64,000 nt of DNA from Janthinobacterium sp. PC23-8 (lineage in GTDB: Bacteria > Pseudomonadota > Gammaproteobacteria > Burkholderiales > Burkholderiaceae_D). Location of the stretch: NCBI RefSeq assembly GCF_002250505.1, contig NZ_NJGY01000001.1:1236489-1300488 (forward strand), read 5' to 3'. The position numbers were made by a program, and so were the translations under genes. How positions within the stretch are numbered: position 1 is the stretch's first letter; each line of letters starts with the position of its first letter. Positions 1 through 8,883 of the stretch are shown piece after piece. The notes beneath the pieces were generated by a model that was given only the letters and a program-made list of their open reading frames with translations, had not been told where the DNA came from and did no database searches.

Positions 1-880
1 GGCATTACGCTCGGCGGTGCCGACGCGGGCAACTACACGCTGGCGAACAACACCGCCAGTACGACGGCCGATATCAGCCCCGCCACCATTAACGCCGTCA
101 CCGGCATCACGGCCGGCAGCAAGACTTATGACGGCACCAGCGGCGCTACTGTCAACACGAACGGCGCAGCATTTGCCGGCATCGTCGCCGGCGACAGTCT
201 GAACGCCAGTGCCAGCGGCGCGTTTGCCGACAAGAATGCCGCCACCGGCAAGGTGGTCAACGTCAGCGGCATCGTCCTGGGCGGCACTGACGCCGGCAAC
301 TACAATCTGGCCAGCAACACCGCCAGCACGACGGCCGACATCAGCCGCGCCACCATCAACGCCGTCACCGGCATCACCGCCGGCAGCAAGGTCTATGACG
401 GTACCACCGGCGTATCCCTGAACCTCACTGGCGCCACTTTTGCCGGCCAGGTGGCGGGCGATGCGCTGGTCCTGGCCACGCCGGTCAGCGGCGCGTTCAG
501 CGACAAGAACGCAGCCAGCGGCAAGACCGTCACGATCAGCGGCCTCTCCCTGTCAGGCTTTGATGCCGGCAACTATACGCTGATCAGCAACCAGGCCCGC
601 ACCACGGCCAACATCACGCCGGCCAGCGTGGTGGTGGCCGCAAGCAGCGCCAACCGTGTGTACGACACCACCACCAATGCCAGCGTGGCGCTCAGTGACA
701 ACCGCATCGCCGGCGATGTGCTGAGCATCAGCAACACCGGCGCCAGCTTCGCCACCAGGAACGCCGGCGTGAACAAAACGGTGACGGTGAGCGGCATCGC
801 CCTCGGCGGTGCGGACGCGGGCAACTATGTCGTCAACGCCACGGCCACCACCACGGCGACCATTGGCCAGGCCGCGCTGG
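1..880 (+). repeat. Tandem YDG coding repeats, about 250-273 bp per unit
   Basis: Intragenic tandem repeats start near 1, 268, 541 and 793. The stretch 27-120 (AACTACACG to GCCGGCAGC) reappears almost unchanged at 297-390. Unit lengths of 267, 273 and 252 bp are all multiples of three, so recombination between units would change repeat number without breaking the frame. Confidence 0.8.
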
Positions 881-1455
881 CATTGCGGGTGGACAGCGCA
901 GCGAAAGACCAGGGCAGCGCGAACCCGGCCTTTACCACCAGCTACACCGGCTTGCTGGGCGCCGATACGGTAGCGGGCGAAGTGGGCGGCAACCTGGCTT
1001 TCACCACCGTTGCCACCACCGGTTCGGCAGCGGGCGTCTACGCGGTGTCGGCGGGCGGACAGACAGCAGTCAATTACACGCTGGCCTATACGCCAGGCGT
1101 GTTGACCGTCAATCCGAACCAGGCGCCGCCGGTCGCAGCCCCTACGCCTGCGCTGCAAGCGGCACTGTCCAGTGCGCTGGGCATGGTCGCCGTGGCGGCT
1201 TCGCAAGGCAGTATAGTGCAGGCAAACAGGCCCCCCGCGGTGTCGGCTACGGGAGACTCCGAGGCTAAGGACGACGCCGCTGTCGCCACCACGGAAGCGC
1301 GAGCCTTCGCGAGCAGCACCACGCCGGTGGTGCAAGTGCAAGCAGTACCCGTGGTCAATACCAATGTCCTGCCGGGTCTGCGCCTGAGCGTGGTCGGCGC
1401 CGGCCTGCGTATGCCGGCCGGCGGTGGCGACAACACCAGCGTGGAAAGCCAGTAA
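1..1455 (+). CDS. YDG/MBG-repeat surface adhesin, C-terminal part (5' truncated by window edge)
   Basis: The frame is open from base 1 to the stop at 1453-1455, so the start lies outside the window. The protein is a series of Ig-like beta repeats of about 84-91 residues. Each carries the pattern DAGNY(T/N)L, then TTADI or TTANI, then K-x-YDGT, which is the YDG-domain signature of filamentous-haemagglutinin-like secreted proteins. Repeat units begin near bases 1, 268, 541 and 793, and the first two are nearly identical at DNA level. Around 880-1110 follows a different module ending GVLTVNP, the hallmark of MBG-type repeats. The last about 110 residues are Ala/Val-rich and low in complexity. 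The likely role is cell-surface or secreted adhesion, by family knowledge. No anchor is visible in the part present. Confidence 0.85.
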   Translation, partial: GITLGGADAGNYTLANNTASTTADISPATINAVTGITAGSKTYDGTSGATVNTNGAAFAGIVAGDSLNASASGAFADKNAATGKVVNVSGIVLGGTDAGNYNLASNTASTTADISRATINAVTGITAGSKVYDGTTGVSLNLTGATFAGQVAGDALVLATPVSGAFSDKNAASGKTVTISGLSLSGFDAGNYTLISNQARTTANITPASVVVAASSANRVYDTTTNASVALSDNRIAGDVLSISNTGASFATRNAGVNKTVTVSGIALGGADAGNYVVNATATTTATIGQAALALRVDSAAKDQGSANPAFTTSYTGLLGADTVAGEVGGNLAFTTVATTGSAAGVYAVSAGGQTAVNYTLAYTPGVLTVNPNQAPPVAAPTPALQAALSSALGMVAVAASQGSIVQANRPPAVSATGDSEAKDDAAVATTEARAFASSTTPVVQVQAVPVVNTNVLPGLRLSVVGAGLRMPAGGGDNTSVESQ

Positions 1456-1663
1456 CGGCGTCAGGTGCGCGGTCCCGTCAACCGAAGTAATTGTGTAAAC
1501 ACCCCTGCGCCTGTAAGGGTTCTGTCGCGCTGTTTTCCAGGCGCACTTGACCTTGACCACCCCGGTTGACCTGATCGGGCTGCCGACGAGCGCTAATACG
1601 ACATTAGAACCCTATATCCTTGTTCTCTTCAGTATTTGGCGTTTCCGTCACAGCATACGGCTC

Positions 1664-2176
1664 CTAAGAAAAATCCTTGCGATAGATATTGATATCCTTG
1701 CCAACGATCGGCTGGCGCGAAAAGCGTTCGAAGCGCAAACCGAGCTTGTTGATCAAGTTGATCGAAGGCTGATTATTCGGCGCCACAAGGCCATACAGCG
1801 TGGGCAGGGCCAGCACCTCGCGCGCATATTGCAGCACGCCAGAGGAAGCTTCCCAGGCCAGCCCCTGGCCGCAATATGCGGGCAGCAGCGCGTAGCCGAT
1901 GTCGGGGCCCGGCATGGTGGCGCGCTTGATCAGGCCGCACATGCCGATCGCCACGCCGTCAGCGCGGTGTTCGACGATATAGAAGGAATAAGCAAGTTGC
2001 TGCTGCTGCGCAATCGGACCGGTTTCGAGCGCCACGCGCGCCGCGTCCACGGTATGGATGTTGCGCTCGCCGATGGTGGCCAGCCAGGTCGGCTGGTTGA
2101 CCAGGCCGAGGAAAAACGCCGCGTCGTCCGCGCTGGCGGTACGCAGCCGCAAACGCGGTGTTTCAATGACGATCAT
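1664..2176 (-). CDS. GNAT family N-acetyltransferase, RimJ/RimL type
   Basis: 170-residue protein. It opens with the IETPRLRLR strand typical of the RimJ/RimL branch (acetyl-CoA-dependent transfer to amino groups), has a GLI..P..GYAL.P.Y.GQG acetyl-CoA loop in mid-protein and ends with N..S..L..KLGL.FE. The longer open frame reaching 2641 overlaps the neighbouring gene and was not used. The ATG at 2176 overlaps the stop of the upstream acetyltransferase (ATGA), so the two are translationally coupled. The substrate is unknown. A shorter start seems unlikely because the first beta strand is needed for the fold. Confidence 0.85.
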   Translation of the reverse strand: MIVIETPRLRLRTASADDAAFFLGLVNQPTWLATIGERNIHTVDAARVALETGPIAQQQQLAYSFYIVEHRADGVAIGMCGLIKRATMPGPDIGYALLPAYCGQGLAWEASSGVLQYAREVLALPTLYGLVAPNNQPSINLINKLGLRFERFSRQPIVGKDINIYRKDFS

Positions 2177-2691
2177 GCCGGCCACTGCATCGGATCGCTG
2201 AGCAGCCGGTACATCACATACGCATCCACATAGCCGAGCTGCGCGTGGCGATACGCCATCGGCAAGGTGCCGGCCACCGTAAAGCCCAGCTTTTTCCACA
2301 GGGTGACGGCGGCCAGGTTGGTGCTGACGACAAAGTTGAACTGCATCGCCAGGAAACCCGCGCGCCGCGCTTCCTCCATGCAGTGCACGCCGAGCATGCG
2401 GCCCACGCCGACGCCCTGGGCGGCCGGGTCGACCATGAAGGAGGCGTTGGCCACATGGTCGCCGTGGCCGACCTGGTTGGCCACCAGCTTGTACATGCCC
2501 AGCAGGCGCTCGCTGGCCATCACGGCAACGAAGCTTTGTACGACGGGACCGAACCAGTAGGCGTGGCAGGTCTCGCGCGTGGTGGCGGCGTCGAACGGGT
2601 AGCTGTCGCCTGCGGCCACCAGGGTGCGGAAGATGCTCCACATGGCGTCGAAGTCGGCCTCGATGGCCGGGCGGATCTCGATTTCTTTCAA
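2173..2691 (-). CDS. GNAT family N-acetyltransferase
   Basis: 172-residue protein starting with TTG at 2691, preceded by GGGAG eight bases upstream. It begins EIRPAIEADFDAMW, as many GNAT proteins do, and carries the acetyl-CoA pyrophosphate loop (V.P.AQG.GVGR.L) near residues 92-102 and a C-terminal TLWKKLGF.V.GT motif. It shares a 4-bp overlap with the second GNAT gene downstream and lies 35 bp after the cytosine-deaminase-like gene on the same strand, so a three-gene transcript is plausible. The acceptor substrate cannot be read from sequence. Confidence 0.88.
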   Translation of the reverse strand: MKEIEIRPAIEADFDAMWSIFRTLVAAGDSYPFDAATTRETCHAYWFGPVVQSFVAVMASERLLGMYKLVANQVGHGDHVANASFMVDPAAQGVGVGRMLGVHCMEEARRAGFLAMQFNFVVSTNLAAVTLWKKLGFTVAGTLPMAYRHAQLGYVDAYVMYRLLSDPMQWPA

Positions 2692-2726
2692 GGTGCTGCT
2701 CCCGATAACAAGTTAGCGTGATTGTA

Positions 2727-4001
2727 TCAGCGCGGCAGGCGAAAATTGACCGTTTCAGGCCGGCCAGGCAACTGCAAGCGGGCGCCAGCGCGCGGCGACT
2801 CGCTGATAACCTGGCCGCGGCGCAGCACCAGGCGGCGCGCCGCGCGCAGGCGCAGCGCTTCCACGGTGGAGCTGCAATCGAGGATCACCAGGTCGGCATG
2901 GCAGCCGGGCGCGATGCCATAGCCGTCCAGGCCCAGGATGGCGGCCGGCGTTTGCGTAACCGCCAGGAAGCAGTCGTGCATCGCTTGCTGGCCCGTCATC
3001 TGCGCCACGTGCAGGCCCATGTGCGCCACTTCCAGCATATCGCCCGAACCCAGGCTGTACCACGGGTCCATCACGCAGTCGTGGCCGAAGGCGACCGGGA
3101 TGCCGGCGGCCAGCATTTCGGGCACGCGCGTCATGCCGCGCCGCTTCGGATAGGTATCGTGCCTTCCTTGCAGGGTGATGTTGATGAGCGGATTGGCGAT
3201 CGCCGCCACCCCCGCTTCGCGGATCAGCGGCAGCAATTTGCTTACATAGTAATTGTCCATCGAGTGCATGGACGTGAGGTGCGAGCCAGTCACCCTGCCC
3301 TGCATTCCCAGGCGCTGCGCATGGAAGGCCAGGGTTTCGATATGGCGCGACAGCGGGTCATCGGACTCGTCGCAATGCATGTCGACCATCAGCCCCTGCT
3401 CGCACGCATATTCGCACAGCAGGCGCACCGATTCGGCGCCGTCGGCCATGGTGCGCTCGAAATGCGGGATGCCGCCGACCACATCGACGCCCATGGCGAT
3501 GGCGCGTTTGAGGTTGTCGAAAGCGCCCGGGCTGCGCAGGATGCCGTCCTGTGGAAACGCCACCAGCTGCAAATCCAGCCAGGGCGCCACTTGCCGCTTG
3601 ACGTCGAGCAGCGCTTCGACGGCCAGCAGGCGCGGATCGCAGATATCGACATGGGAGCGGATGGCCAGCAGGCCGCGCGCCACGGCCCAGTCGCAATACT
3701 GCAACGCGCGCTCGACCAGCGCCTGCTGCGTCAGTTGCGGTTTCAGTTCGCCCCACAGCGCGATCCCTTCCAGCAAGGTGCCGGAAGCGTTGACACGCGG
3801 CAAACCGTAACTGAGCGTGGCATCCATATGGAAGTGGGCGTCGACAAACGGCGGCGTGACCAGATCGCCCCCGGCGTCGATTTCGCGCGCGCCCGTGACG
3901 GGCAAGGCGGGGCCGACGGCGGCAATGCGGCCCTGTTCGACGGCGATATCGATGGCGGTGCGCCCATCGGGCAGGCTGGCGTTGCGGATAACGAGGTCCA
4001 T
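2727..4001 (-). CDS. codA: Cytosine deaminase-like amidohydrolase
   Basis: 424-residue metal-dependent hydrolase of the CodA branch, expected to deaminate cytosine to uracil or a related heterocycle in the cytoplasm. Visible metal and catalytic residues match the family: HxH at 56/58 (VDAHFHMD), H209 and E212 in MHCDES, H241 in GSHLTS, and the aspartate in GHDCVMDPWYSLG at 308. The last motif is very close to that of Escherichia coli CodA. The frame opens 18 codons earlier, but ATG at 4001 has AAGGA five bases upstream and starts the canonical MDLVIRNA strand, so it is preferred. No cytosine permease is adjacent, so the physiological substrate remains inferred. Confidence 0.85.
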   Translation of the reverse strand: MDLVIRNASLPDGRTAIDIAVEQGRIAAVGPALPVTGAREIDAGGDLVTPPFVDAHFHMDATLSYGLPRVNASGTLLEGIALWGELKPQLTQQALVERALQYCDWAVARGLLAIRSHVDICDPRLLAVEALLDVKRQVAPWLDLQLVAFPQDGILRSPGAFDNLKRAIAMGVDVVGGIPHFERTMADGAESVRLLCEYACEQGLMVDMHCDESDDPLSRHIETLAFHAQRLGMQGRVTGSHLTSMHSMDNYYVSKLLPLIREAGVAAIANPLINITLQGRHDTYPKRRGMTRVPEMLAAGIPVAFGHDCVMDPWYSLGSGDMLEVAHMGLHVAQMTGQQAMHDCFLAVTQTPAAILGLDGYGIAPGCHADLVILDCSSTVEALRLRAARRLVLRRGQVISESPRAGARLQLPGRPETVNFRLPR

Positions 4002-4323
4002 GGTGTTCCTTGCAAGAGAGTGAGAAAATGCTGCACTGCACGAATATAAAGTCAATTTTCTTTACAAGCATAAAGATAAAACAAGCATCTTGTGCAGTCA
4101 CAAATGACCTTCAAAAAGCCAACAGCCGATGAAATGGCTTGTGGCAAGGCCACCGCACCGTTCGAAATAGCTTTCAACCAACACGAATCACCGCTAGAAT
4201 ATTCATATTGCGTTGCATCAAAACAGACCTCAACAACGCTTAACCATCATCAACACCCTACAAAACGCGGACAGGATGTGAGCAGCGTTTTGCCAGCATT
4301 TTAATCCGGACCAAGGAGTAAAT
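4002..4323. other. Intergenic region upstream of the phasin gene
   Basis: 322 bp between the divergent deaminase and phasin genes, clearly more AT-rich than the genes. No credible small gene is seen. TGC-rich stretches (TGCTGCACTGCACG near 4028-4041 and TTGCGTTGCA near 4208-4217) could be sites for a PhaR-type regulator, since PhaR binds TGC/GCA-containing motifs upstream of phasin genes. This is a suggestion only. The ribosome binding site AAGGAG lies seven bases before the phasin ATG. Confidence 0.35.
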
Positions 4324-5064
4324 ATGTTCCCGCTTCCACAACAACTAGCCAGCGCGGCAAAATCGCAATGGGAAACCCAGTTGCAGATTTTCAGCACCCT
4401 CGGCCATACCATGTTTGATGGCGCCGAAAAAATCATCGCCCTCAACCTCGATGCCAGCAAGGCCGCCATTGCCAGGAGCACCGGCACGGCGCAGCACCTG
4501 CTGGCGGTAAACGATGCGCGCGAGTTCCTCAGCTACAGCACCAGCCAGGCCCAGCCCGGCATCGAGAGCGTGCTGGCCTACAGCCGCCAGTTGTTCGGCA
4601 TCGCATCGAGCACCCAGGCGCAATTGCTGGAAGCGGCCAAGGCCAGGCTCGATCACGCCAGCGCGGCAGCACCGGCAGCGCCCGTGAGCGCGCCGGTACC
4701 GGTGCAGGTCCAGGTGGAAGCCATCGTCGAGCTTGCCGCAGTTGCCCCGGTTCCCGTCCCGGCTCCCGAGCCTGAGCCTGAGCCGGTCCCGGTCCCGGTC
4801 CCGGTCCCGGTCCCGGCCGCCATCCTGGCCCCGGTCGCCGAACCGGCGCCTGCCGCACCGGCGCCTGAGCCGCTGCCGTTGGCCGCCTTGCCGATCGCCG
4901 CCTCGGCGCCGGCCGCGATTGCCCCGGAACCCGTCAAAGTGCCGGCCGCCGTGAAAGCGACGGCCAAAGCGGCGCCAGCACCGACCACGAGCAAGCCGGC
5001 CGTCAAGCAAGGCGGCCCCAGCAGGGCCAGCGCCAAGCCTGCGACCAAAGGCAAGCGCAAATAA
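4324..5064 (+). CDS. Phasin family protein with long Pro/Ala tail
   Basis: 246 residues. The first about 110 are an alpha-helical phasin domain (QWETQLQIFSTL, then AR.FLSYSTSQAQP), the module that coats polyhydroxyalkanoate granules. The second half is low-complexity Pro/Ala/Val with a VPVPVPVP run and ends in the basic GKRK, resembling the PAKKA-like tails of beta-proteobacterial phasins. The start has AAGGAG just upstream and a strong intrinsic terminator follows. It appears monocistronic. By family knowledge it controls granule size and number and binds the granule surface. Confidence 0.88.
   Translation: MFPLPQQLASAAKSQWETQLQIFSTLGHTMFDGAEKIIALNLDASKAAIARSTGTAQHLLAVNDAREFLSYSTSQAQPGIESVLAYSRQLFGIASSTQAQLLEAAKARLDHASAAAPAAPVSAPVPVQVQVEAIVELAAVAPVPVPAPEPEPEPVPVPVPVPVPAAILAPVAEPAPAAPAPEPLPLAALPIAASAPAAIAPEPVKVPAAVKATAKAAPAPTTSKPAVKQGGPSRASAKPATKGKRK
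4785..4814 (+). repeat. GGTCCC hexanucleotide microsatellite inside the phasin gene
   Basis: Five uninterrupted copies of GGTCCC encode alternating Val-Pro. The unit is six bases, so slippage would lengthen or shorten the VP run without a frameshift. Confidence 0.85.
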
Positions 5065-5090
5065 GCCGCAGTTCCCTGGCACAAGAATAC

Positions 5091-5113
5091 AACGGGCTAC
5101 GGCCCGTTTTTTG
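5091..5113 (+). terminator. Rho-independent terminator after the phasin gene
   Basis: Stem ACGGGC / GCCCGT around a TACG loop, followed by TTTTTT. It lies 28 bp after the phasin stop and 144 bp before the ABC exporter genes. Confidence 0.9.
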
Positions 5114-5256
5114 CACGCCTTTTCGACGCTGTTTCCGCCCTCGCGCGCAGCGCGTTTTACCGCCTTGTTGTATCCTGTGCGAACTTTCCGTCCGCGCGCC
5201 TCTTCCGTCCGCCCCGCGACACCCCGCTAACAAACCAACACAAGACAAAGGTAATC

Positions 5257-7008
5257 ATGAGTTTATCGAGGCTCATCGCCGGCTTCGTGCGCCAGCATTG
5301 GCCGGCCTACGCCGCCGCCGCCGTCATGCTGACCGGCGTGGCCACATTGACCGTGTGGATACCGCGCCGCATCGGCGCCATCATCGACGCGCTGGCCGCT
5401 CACCGCATGAGCACATCCCAGCTGTGGCTGGAGTTGCTGACCCTGCTCGCGGTCGGCGTGGCCATCTACTTCCTGCGCGTCGGCTGGCGCATCACCCTGT
5501 TCAAGGCCGCCTACCAATTGGGCGTGATGCTGCGCACGCGGTTTTACACGCGCATGTCGCAGCAGGGCGCCTCGTTCTACCAGGGCCAGCGCACGGGCGA
5601 CCTGATGGCGCTGGCCACCAACGATATCGACGCCATCGAAATGGCGGCCGGCGAAGCGATGCTGGCCGGCTTCGACGGCACGTTGACCTTGTTGATGGTG
5701 CTCGGCATCATGCTGCTGGGCGTGGACTGGCGCCTGGCCTGCATCGCCCTGTTGCCGTTTCCGCTGATGGGACTGGCCTTCTGGCGCATTTCCAGCCATA
5801 TCCATACGGCGTCGACCGATTCGCTGCAACGCTTTTCGGCGCTGAACGACCATGTACAGGAGTCCTTGTCGGGCGTGCGCACCTTGCGCGCGCTGGGCCT
5901 GGAACAGCGCAGCGGCGCGCAGTTCTCGGCCCTGGCCGGCCACGCGGCCAACGCCAGCCTGACGGCGCAGCGCTGGGAAGCGGCGTACGAACCGGCCGTC
6001 GGCCTGACCCTGACGGCCGCCACCGCCCTGACGCTGGGGCTGGGCGGCTACCTGGTATGGCACGATCAACTGACGATCGGCGCGCTGACCAGCTTTTCCA
6101 TGTACCTGGGCCAGCTGATCTGGCCGATGTTTGCCGCCGGCTGGGTGCTGTCCCTGATCGAACGGGGCCGCGCCGCCTGGCAGCGGCTGCAACCGATGTT
6201 AGATGCACCGCTGGCCATCGACGACCATGGCACCATCACCGAGCTGCCGCCCGGCCCTTTGCTGCTGGAACACGTGAGCTTTGCCTATGCGGGCCAGGGC
6301 ACGCCCGCGCTGGCCGATATCGCGCTGCGGCTGGAACCGGGCCAGACCCTGGGCCTGGTGGGCCCGACCGGCAGCGGCAAGTCGACCCTGCTGCGCGTGC
6401 TGCTGCGCCAGGTCACGCCGCAATCGGGCCAGGCGACCTGGAGCGGCCAGCCGCTCGCCGCCTACACCCTGCATGCGCTACGCGCGGCGATCAGCTGGGT
6501 GCCTCAGGAGTCGTTCCTGTTTTCGGCGACGATTGCCGACAATATCGCGCTGGCCCGCCCCGGCGCCACGCGCCAGGAAGTCGAACATGCGGCCGAACTG
6601 GCCGACATCCATGCCGACATCCTGCAGTTCCCCGACGGCTATGAAACCCATGTCGGCGAAAAAGGCATCACCTTGTCGGGCGGCCAGCGCCAGCGCGTGG
6701 CGATTGCCCGCGCGCTGCTGGCCGACAACGGCCTGCTGTTGCTCGATGACGCCCTGTCGGCGGTCGATACGGGCACCGAGACGCGCATCCTGCAGCACCT
6801 GGAACAGTTGCGCCAGCGCCGCCCCGAGCGCAGCGCCATTATCGCCAGCCACCGCCTGAGCGCCGTCGTCAACGCCGACCTGATTCTGGTGCTGCGCGAC
6901 GGGCGCATCACGGAAGCGGGCAATCACGAACAACTGCTGCGGCACGATGGCTGGTATGCCAGCCAGTGGCGCTATCAACAACTGGAGGCCAGCCTTGACG
7001 CCGACTGA
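5257..7008 (+). CDS. ABC exporter half-transporter, MdlA-like (degenerate catalytic site)
   Basis: 583 residues: a six-helix exporter membrane domain in the first about 310, then a nucleotide-binding domain. Walker A is GPTGSGKST (about 369-377), the signature is LSGGQRQRVAIARALL, and the H-switch is ASHRLSA. Walker B reads LLLLDDALSAVD, so the catalytic glutamate is replaced by aspartate, as in E. coli MdlA and in the degenerate-site subunit of heterodimeric exporters. The partner gene overlaps the end of this one, which fits an obligate heterodimer in the inner membrane. The ATG follows AAAGG. The exported substrate is unknown; multidrug or lipid-like compounds are typical. Confidence 0.9.
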   Translation: MSLSRLIAGFVRQHWPAYAAAAVMLTGVATLTVWIPRRIGAIIDALAAHRMSTSQLWLELLTLLAVGVAIYFLRVGWRITLFKAAYQLGVMLRTRFYTRMSQQGASFYQGQRTGDLMALATNDIDAIEMAAGEAMLAGFDGTLTLLMVLGIMLLGVDWRLACIALLPFPLMGLAFWRISSHIHTASTDSLQRFSALNDHVQESLSGVRTLRALGLEQRSGAQFSALAGHAANASLTAQRWEAAYEPAVGLTLTAATALTLGLGGYLVWHDQLTIGALTSFSMYLGQLIWPMFAAGWVLSLIERGRAAWQRLQPMLDAPLAIDDHGTITELPPGPLLLEHVSFAYAGQGTPALADIALRLEPGQTLGLVGPTGSGKSTLLRVLLRQVTPQSGQATWSGQPLAAYTLHALRAAISWVPQESFLFSATIADNIALARPGATRQEVEHAAELADIHADILQFPDGYETHVGEKGITLSGGQRQRVAIARALLADNGLLLLDDALSAVDTGTETRILQHLEQLRQRRPERSAIIASHRLSAVVNADLILVLRDGRITEAGNHEQLLRHDGWYASQWRYQQLEASLDAD

Positions 7009-8785
7009 CACGCAAGACACCGTACGCCGCCAGGCGATGCAGGCGATTGGCCTGTTGCGCCGCGCCGCCGCGCCCGACCTGCACCATCTGTACTGGGCCA
7101 CCCTGTGGCTGATCATCGCCGCCGCGCTGGAAGTGACAGGCCCGATCCTGGGCAAGGCCCTGATCGACCAGCACCTGCTGCCGCGCAACCTGGACTGGAC
7201 CCGCATGTCGCTGCTGCTGGGCGGCTGCCTGCTGACGGGCTGGATCGCTTCCGGCCTGCGCTATCTGCAGCTGGTGCGCCTGTCCGGCCTGGCGATGCGC
7301 TCGGTGCAGCGGCTGCGCGAGACCGTCTACCAGCACGTCCTGCGCTTGCCGATGGCGTTCTTTGACCGCGCCATCACGGGCCAGCTGGTCAGCCGCGTGA
7401 CCAACGACACCGAGGCGGTCAAGTCCTTGTACGTGCAGGTGCTGTTCGTCATCCTCGACAGCTCCATCGTCCTGATCGGCACCATCGCCGCCATGGCCTT
7501 TCTGGACTGGCGATTGATGCTGATCGTGCTGGCGCTGCTGCCGGCGGTGCTGGTGATCGTCTTCCTGTACCAGCGCTGGAGCGCGCCGGCCGTCACGCGC
7601 GCGCGCGCCCTGCGCAGCGAAATCAACGGCCAGATCGCCGAATCGATCGGCGGCATGAGCGTGCTGCAGGCCAACAATGCCGAGCGCCGCTTCGGCCAGC
7701 GCTTCACCGGCATCAACCAGGACCATTACACGGCGCGCATGCACGAACTGCGCGCCAACGCCTGGCTGCTGCGCCCCGCGCTCGACATGCTCAATATCGT
7801 GCTGCTGGCGGTGGTCATCTTCAGCTTCGGCCAGCGCGACATCGGCGCCGTCGAAGTAGGCGTGCTGTATGCGTTCATCAGCTATATCGCGCGCGTGATC
7901 GAGCCGCTGATCCAGATCACCATGCAGTTCAGCCAGCTGCAGCAGTCGGTGGTGGCCACCGCCCGCGTCTCGACCCTGCTCGACGAGCGCCAGGCGCTGG
8001 AACACGCGCCGGGCAAGGCCGCCAGCGCAGCGGACGGCACGGTTGCCGCCGGCACGCCAGCGGTCGATATTTCGCACCTGACGTTTGCGTATGTCGAAAA
8101 CCAGCCGGTGCTGCACGACCTGTCGCTCGCCATTCCGCAAGGGGCGTTCTTCGGCATCGTCGGCCATACGGGCAGCGGCAAGTCGACCCTGCTGTCGCTG
8201 CTGCTGCGCTTTTATCCGGTGGCGCAGGGCCACATCGCCATCAACGGCGTGGCTCTTGACAGCATCGCCAACGAGCGCTTCCGCGCCGACGTGGGCCTGG
8301 TGCCGCAAGACCCCTTCCTGCTGGCAGCGTCGGCGCGCGAAAATATCGACATGGGCCGCGGCTACAGCCAGGCGCAGATCGAGCAGGCGGCGCGCGCGGC
8401 CCATGCGCACGACTTTATCGCCGCACTCGAGCACGGCTACGACACGCCGCTGGGCGAAGGCGGCTCGCGACTGTCGTCGGGCCAGAAGCAGCTGATCGCG
8501 ATCGCCCGCGCGCTGGCAGGCCAGCCGCGCATCCTGCTGCTCGACGAAGCGACCTCGCGCATCGACAGCCAGACCGAACAGATCGTGCAGCTGGCGCTGA
8601 ACGAATTGCGCGGCAAGGTGACCATTGTCGCCATCGCCCACCGCCTGTCGACCATCCGCGAGGCCGACACCATCATCGTGCTGAACCACGGCCGCATCAC
8701 GGAAGCGGGGCCGCACGAACAGCTGATGCAGGTGGAAAACGGCTTGTACCAGCGTCTTTATCTGTTGCAACAACTGGCGCAATAA
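6995..8785 (+). CDS. ABC exporter half-transporter, MdlB-like (consensus catalytic site)
   Basis: 596 residues if translation starts at TTG 6995, which has GGAG eight bases upstream and overlaps the end of the first subunit by 14 bp. An upstream ATG at 6947 is possible but would add 16 residues encoded within the partner gene. The membrane domain is followed by an NBD with Walker A GHTGSGKST, signature LSSGQKQLIAIARALA, Walker B ILLLDEATSRID with the catalytic glutamate, and AIAHRLSTI. The signature has S in place of the second position G (LSSGQ). Together with the MdlA-like subunit it should form one consensus and one degenerate ATP site, as known for heterodimeric ABC exporters. Confidence 0.9.
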   Translation: MTPTDTQDTVRRQAMQAIGLLRRAAAPDLHHLYWATLWLIIAAALEVTGPILGKALIDQHLLPRNLDWTRMSLLLGGCLLTGWIASGLRYLQLVRLSGLAMRSVQRLRETVYQHVLRLPMAFFDRAITGQLVSRVTNDTEAVKSLYVQVLFVILDSSIVLIGTIAAMAFLDWRLMLIVLALLPAVLVIVFLYQRWSAPAVTRARALRSEINGQIAESIGGMSVLQANNAERRFGQRFTGINQDHYTARMHELRANAWLLRPALDMLNIVLLAVVIFSFGQRDIGAVEVGVLYAFISYIARVIEPLIQITMQFSQLQQSVVATARVSTLLDERQALEHAPGKAASAADGTVAAGTPAVDISHLTFAYVENQPVLHDLSLAIPQGAFFGIVGHTGSGKSTLLSLLLRFYPVAQGHIAINGVALDSIANERFRADVGLVPQDPFLLAASARENIDMGRGYSQAQIEQAARAAHAHDFIAALEHGYDTPLGEGGSRLSSGQKQLIAIARALAGQPRILLLDEATSRIDSQTEQIVQLALNELRGKVTIVAIAHRLSTIREADTIIVLNHGRITEAGPHEQLMQVENGLYQRLYLLQQLAQ

Positions 8786-8842
8786 AGTGTGCACTTTGCT
8801 GAAAATATAACGGGCGCTCGAAATTTCTTGATTGCAACATCA

Positions 8843-8848
8843 TATAAT
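8843..8848 (+). promoter_or_regulatory. Candidate -10 box for the TPR-GGDEF gene
   Basis: A perfect TATAAT hexamer lies in the AT-rich 98-bp gap before the gene, 35 bp ahead of the chosen TTG start. No good -35 hexamer is seen at normal spacing, so the assignment is tentative. Confidence 0.4.
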
Positions 8849-8883
8849 GGTCTGCAAACAAGCGGTTGGCAAGGAGTGGCGCA

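Noticed and set aside
1547..2233. Plus-strand open frame over the RimJ/RimL-type acetyltransferase
   Set aside because: Shadow of the minus-strand GNAT gene, which has a coupled start and conserved motifs.
2718..4049. Plus-strand open frame opposite the cytosine deaminase-like gene
   Set aside because: No family pattern. The minus strand has all deaminase metal ligands.
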